Made by a program: the position numbers and the translations under genes. From NCBI GenBank assembly GCA_030407315.1, contig JALQPE010000211.1:366073-430072 (forward strand): a stretch of 64,000 bases of DNA, in the 5' to 3' direction. How positions within the stretch are numbered: the stretch's first letter is position 1; each line of letters begins with the position of its first letter. This DNA is from Asparagopsis taxiformis (Eukaryota; Rhodophyta; Florideophyceae; Bonnemaisoniales; Bonnemaisoniaceae). Below are positions 61,860-64,000 of this stretch, one piece after another. A model generated the notes under the pieces. The model was not told where the DNA came from. It made no database searches and was given only the letters and a program-made list of their open reading frames with translations.

Positions 61860-62203
61860 TGTTGTTGAGTTGGAAAGGAAAAGAGATGGTTGACGTTGAC
61901 GTATTCGAGTGATGTGGATGGTAGGTTTCACGTTGAAGAATGGTCGTGAACGCCAATCGCTGGAAATAATAACACAATACAACCGAAATTTTGTTAGGTA
62001 CACACCTATCGTGACCGCTGGAATGCAAGAGAGGCAATCGAGATGTGAGTGTCCGTTCGGAACGGGCCCGAGTCGGGCTCTCGAAACCTGACGAGGTGGC
62101 GTGAAGCAGGCAGTGTCGTTGATGTGTAATGTGTTAAAATTACAGCTGTCAAGCTAGGCGGCTTTTGGGGCGGCTGCGAGCACCCCTTTATCCGGGGAAC
62201 ACC
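61860..62203. promoter_or_regulatory. 5' region of the ParB-like gene
   Basis: This 344 bp gap between the ParB-like start and repeat copy 4 should hold the cassette promoter. The frame of the gene is open in its first part but has no ATG. No core-promoter motif was recognised. Confidence 0.35.
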
Positions 62204-62589
62204 CTGATTTGAGTTAAAATTTGGGCTATTCTCAAAAACATGCACATGTGAACATGTTTTTGAGATGGGGGTGTGCCGTACGGCACAATCGACCGCCCAA
62301 ATCGTTGATTTTTTACAATTTTTTTGCTGCCCGAAATTCTACAATTTCTGGGCTGGCCAGCAGTGCAATCGAGCTGGACATCCACCGGACGTCCATTTCA
62401 GGTTGGTCGTGAGAGAGTGGGGGGGACCATGATGGAACAAGGACCAAGACCTGTCCCTGGCGTATTGAGCCTGGAATTGACCGTTCGTCAGACGCCATTT
62501 AGCCTTACATTTAGTGCTTACAGAAGCCATGATGACCCCGCTCGGGGCGGCGGCCGGTGCCTGGGGCCGTTGTGGCCAAATTAGACACC
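62204..62589 (+). repeat. dispersed palindromic repeat, copy 4 (right flank of the cassette)
   Basis: Hairpin at 62231-62264, 16 bp palindrome at 62272-62287, GGACGTCC core at about 62386, ending TTAGACACC. Same orientation as copies 2 and 3 on the other side of the two genes. The sequence just before 62204 (GGGGCGGCTGCGAG) resembles the end of a preceding unit. Confidence 0.9.
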
Positions 62590-62757
62590 ATGATTTGAAT
62601 TAAAATTTGGGCTATTCTCAAAAACATGCACATGTGAACATGTTTTTGAGATGGGGTTGTGCCGTACGGCACAATCGACCGCCCAAATCGTTGATTTTTA
62701 CAATATTTTTGCTGCCCGAAATTCTACAATTTCTGGGCTGACCAGTAGTGCATTAGC
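62590..62757 (+). repeat. dispersed palindromic repeat, copy 5 (3' truncated)
   Basis: In tandem with copy 4. Hairpin at 62617-62650 and 18 bp palindrome TTGTGCCGTACGGCACAA at 62657-62674. It breaks off after the CTGGGCTGACCAG segment. Confidence 0.9.
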
Positions 62758-63290
62758 TATCTGCTCTAAACCGATTCTAACAAGCAGAAAGAATCCTCTC
62801 CTTCATGACGATGCTCTCGAATTGAGTGCAATGCAACGGACTCCCTCCAGGAGAACGACAAAGCATCGTCTTTTGCAAGGCATTTCCGTACGAAAAATAA
62901 TCGAAAAACATATTTGACTTTAACCTAACAGCTATCGCGAGCACCGTACTCAGCTATATTTCCTCTGTAATTTCCTTCCTCCAACCAATCAATAGCCGCT
63001 TGGTCACAGGCTTAAAAGCCTTCCACTATCTGTCCTATCCATCGAAGACCCTCGGAGGGTTCGATCCAGGCCTTGATCACCCATGATGGGTGTGCAACCC
63101 GAGAAAATGAAAATGGAACATATTGCGACAGGGACGAGATATCATTCAATGAAAGAGAAGTTCTCTTTCGTTTACTTTTTTCTAACAAGATTCTAAACGT
63201 CTACAAACCCTATGTCGTCCGTCCGTTTTCATCCCGGAGAGATGTGGATGTGAGGTAAGACGCAGTGGTGATATTGTGTTGATTCCCACA
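62758..63290. other. spacer without recognised gene
   Basis: Holds a GGGTTCGATCC sequence near 63058 and a CACCCATGATGGGTG hairpin at about 63078-63092. Small ORFs are unsupported. Confidence 0.4.
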
Positions 63291-63603
63291 GACGGAGGTG
63301 GAGGAGGTGGCTACGGAGGAAGCCTGGAGAACTTCTCCGGTACTGACATCTCACATGTTGAGAACATGTGAGATGTCAGTACCCATGGATGAGAAGAAAC
63401 ACATGTTCAGGTCCGGTTCGGATATTCTTTCCATTAACGGAGGTGGAGGAGGCTATGGTGGAAGCTTGGAGAACATGTGAGATGTCAGTACCCATGGATG
63501 AGAAGAAAAGCATGTTGAGGTGCGGTTCGGATATTCGATCCATTAACGGAGGTGGTGGAGGAGCTATGGTGGAAGCCTGGAGAAGAATAGAGTAGTCCTA
63601 TAC
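63291..63603 (+). repeat. 110 bp tandem repeat (2-3 units) with a 21 bp-arm inverted repeat
   Basis: Two units with period 109-111 start at GAACATGTG 63362 and 63471, and a decayed remainder starts about 63582. Each carries ATGTCAGTACCCATGGATGA, CGGTTCGGATATTC and a GGAGGTGGAGGAGG run. At 63339-63383 the unit start is duplicated head to head, giving a perfect inverted repeat with 21 bp arms and a 3 nt loop. Confidence 0.85.
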
Positions 63604-63881
63604 CCATGGATCACAAGAAGACGTTGCTGGGCTCCTTTTCGAAGCCCATTCGTCTCTTGAATAAATTTAGCACCCAAATCATATACGATTGCCGAGTTGA
63701 CACCCCGTATGTCTCGTTGGTAGAAATAGCAGGGGTTCCACCACTCAGCTGGCGGGAAGTAGTTACTGATTATATGAGATATGGCTTAGCCCCCGCCAAA
63801 ACCGATAGCTCTGGGCTCAGGTTCTCCAAATGTGGTTATACGAATGTGTTCTGACAATGCTAGAAGACGAATATCTGCATC
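63604..63881. other. spacer with an unassigned short ORF
   Basis: An open frame from 63606 (an ATG at 63606) to 63854 encodes 82 residues including SLVEIAGVPPLSWREVVTDY. It could be a fragment of a larger gene, but nothing confirms it. Confidence 0.25.
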
Positions 63882-64000
63882 CTGATTTGAATTAAAATTG
63901 GGCTATTCTCAAAAACATGCACATGTGAACATGTTTTTGAGATGGGGATGTGCCGTACGGCACAATCGACCGCCGAAATCGATGTTTTTTGCAATTTTTT
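63882..64000 (+). repeat. dispersed palindromic repeat, copy 6 (cut by window end)
   Basis: Begins TGATTTGAATTAAAATTGGG. Hairpin at 63908-63941 and 16 bp palindrome TGTGCCGTACGGCACA at 63949-63964. The remainder lies outside the window. Confidence 0.88.

Noticed and set aside
63055..63070. GGGTTCGATCC as a tRNA T-arm
   Set aside because: The flanking bases do not form a stem and no acceptor or anticodon arm is present.
63291..63603. CRISPR-like array
   Set aside because: The repeats are directly tandem with no unique spacers and only two to three units, in a eukaryotic context.

Overview
This 64 kb window is nuclear DNA of a eukaryote with a plastid. A red alga (Rhodophyta) is the most likely source, though this is an inference. 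The gene set includes nuclear RNA polymerase I, SPO11, SAC3, SEC11, ribosome quality-control and TREX-2 type proteins. It also has a SufE-BolA fusion and a CPBP protease that both look plastid targeted, and an animal-type haem peroxidase of the kind described in florideophyte red algae. Genes are compact and almost intronless. The only introns I could place are three short GT-AG ones (73, 88 and 102 nt) in SPO11 and SEC11. Several neighbours converge with 17-70 bp between stop codons, and several diverge from shared promoter gaps of 150-370 bp.

Layout. From 1 to 37.1 kb is a dense housekeeping block: NOC1 (partial), RPA2, a CPBP protease, NEMF/Rqc2, Misato, SPO11, a Nudix hydrolase, SAC3, a coiled-coil protein, an Orn/Lys/Arg decarboxylase, mitochondrial uL11, SurE, a haem peroxidase, SEC11, SufE-BolA, a GATA-like zinc-finger protein, a membrane protein and a very large CAMK-type kinase with a KA1-like tail. 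Functional pairs stand out. NOC1 and RPA2, both for ribosome synthesis, diverge from a 158 bp gap. The Nudix gene and SPO11 are head to tail, 47 bp apart.

From about 37.5 to 56.6 kb is a retrotransposon graveyard. A gag gene (39830 onward) is split by a 654 bp solo LTR flanked by a perfect 5 bp target duplication. Removing the insertion restores the reading frame. Next comes a degenerate chromodomain Ty3/gypsy element (about 41.5-51.6 kb) with recognisable gag, zinc knuckle, protease, RT, RNase H, integrase and chromodomain. It carries several frameshifts and three in-frame stops, and is strikingly rich in ACG. A second, diverged LTR of the solo-LTR family lies at 51658-52340, followed by an unrecognised Pro/Ser/Ala-rich ORF and pyrimidine-rich, repeat-laden DNA.

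From 56.6 kb to the end is the most unusual part. A two-gene cassette on the minus strand encodes a ParB-like protein and a 2OG-Fe(II) oxygenase-like protein in the same frame, separated by one stop codon. It is bracketed by copies of a dispersed direct repeat. Five of the six copies keep a perfect 16-18 bp palindrome and an adjacent 34 nt hairpin. A ParB-family protein beside iterated palindromes resembles a ParB/parS arrangement, and an oxygenase partner suggests DNA-base or chromatin oxidation. This is the best candidate for an undescribed system here, but its function is inference.
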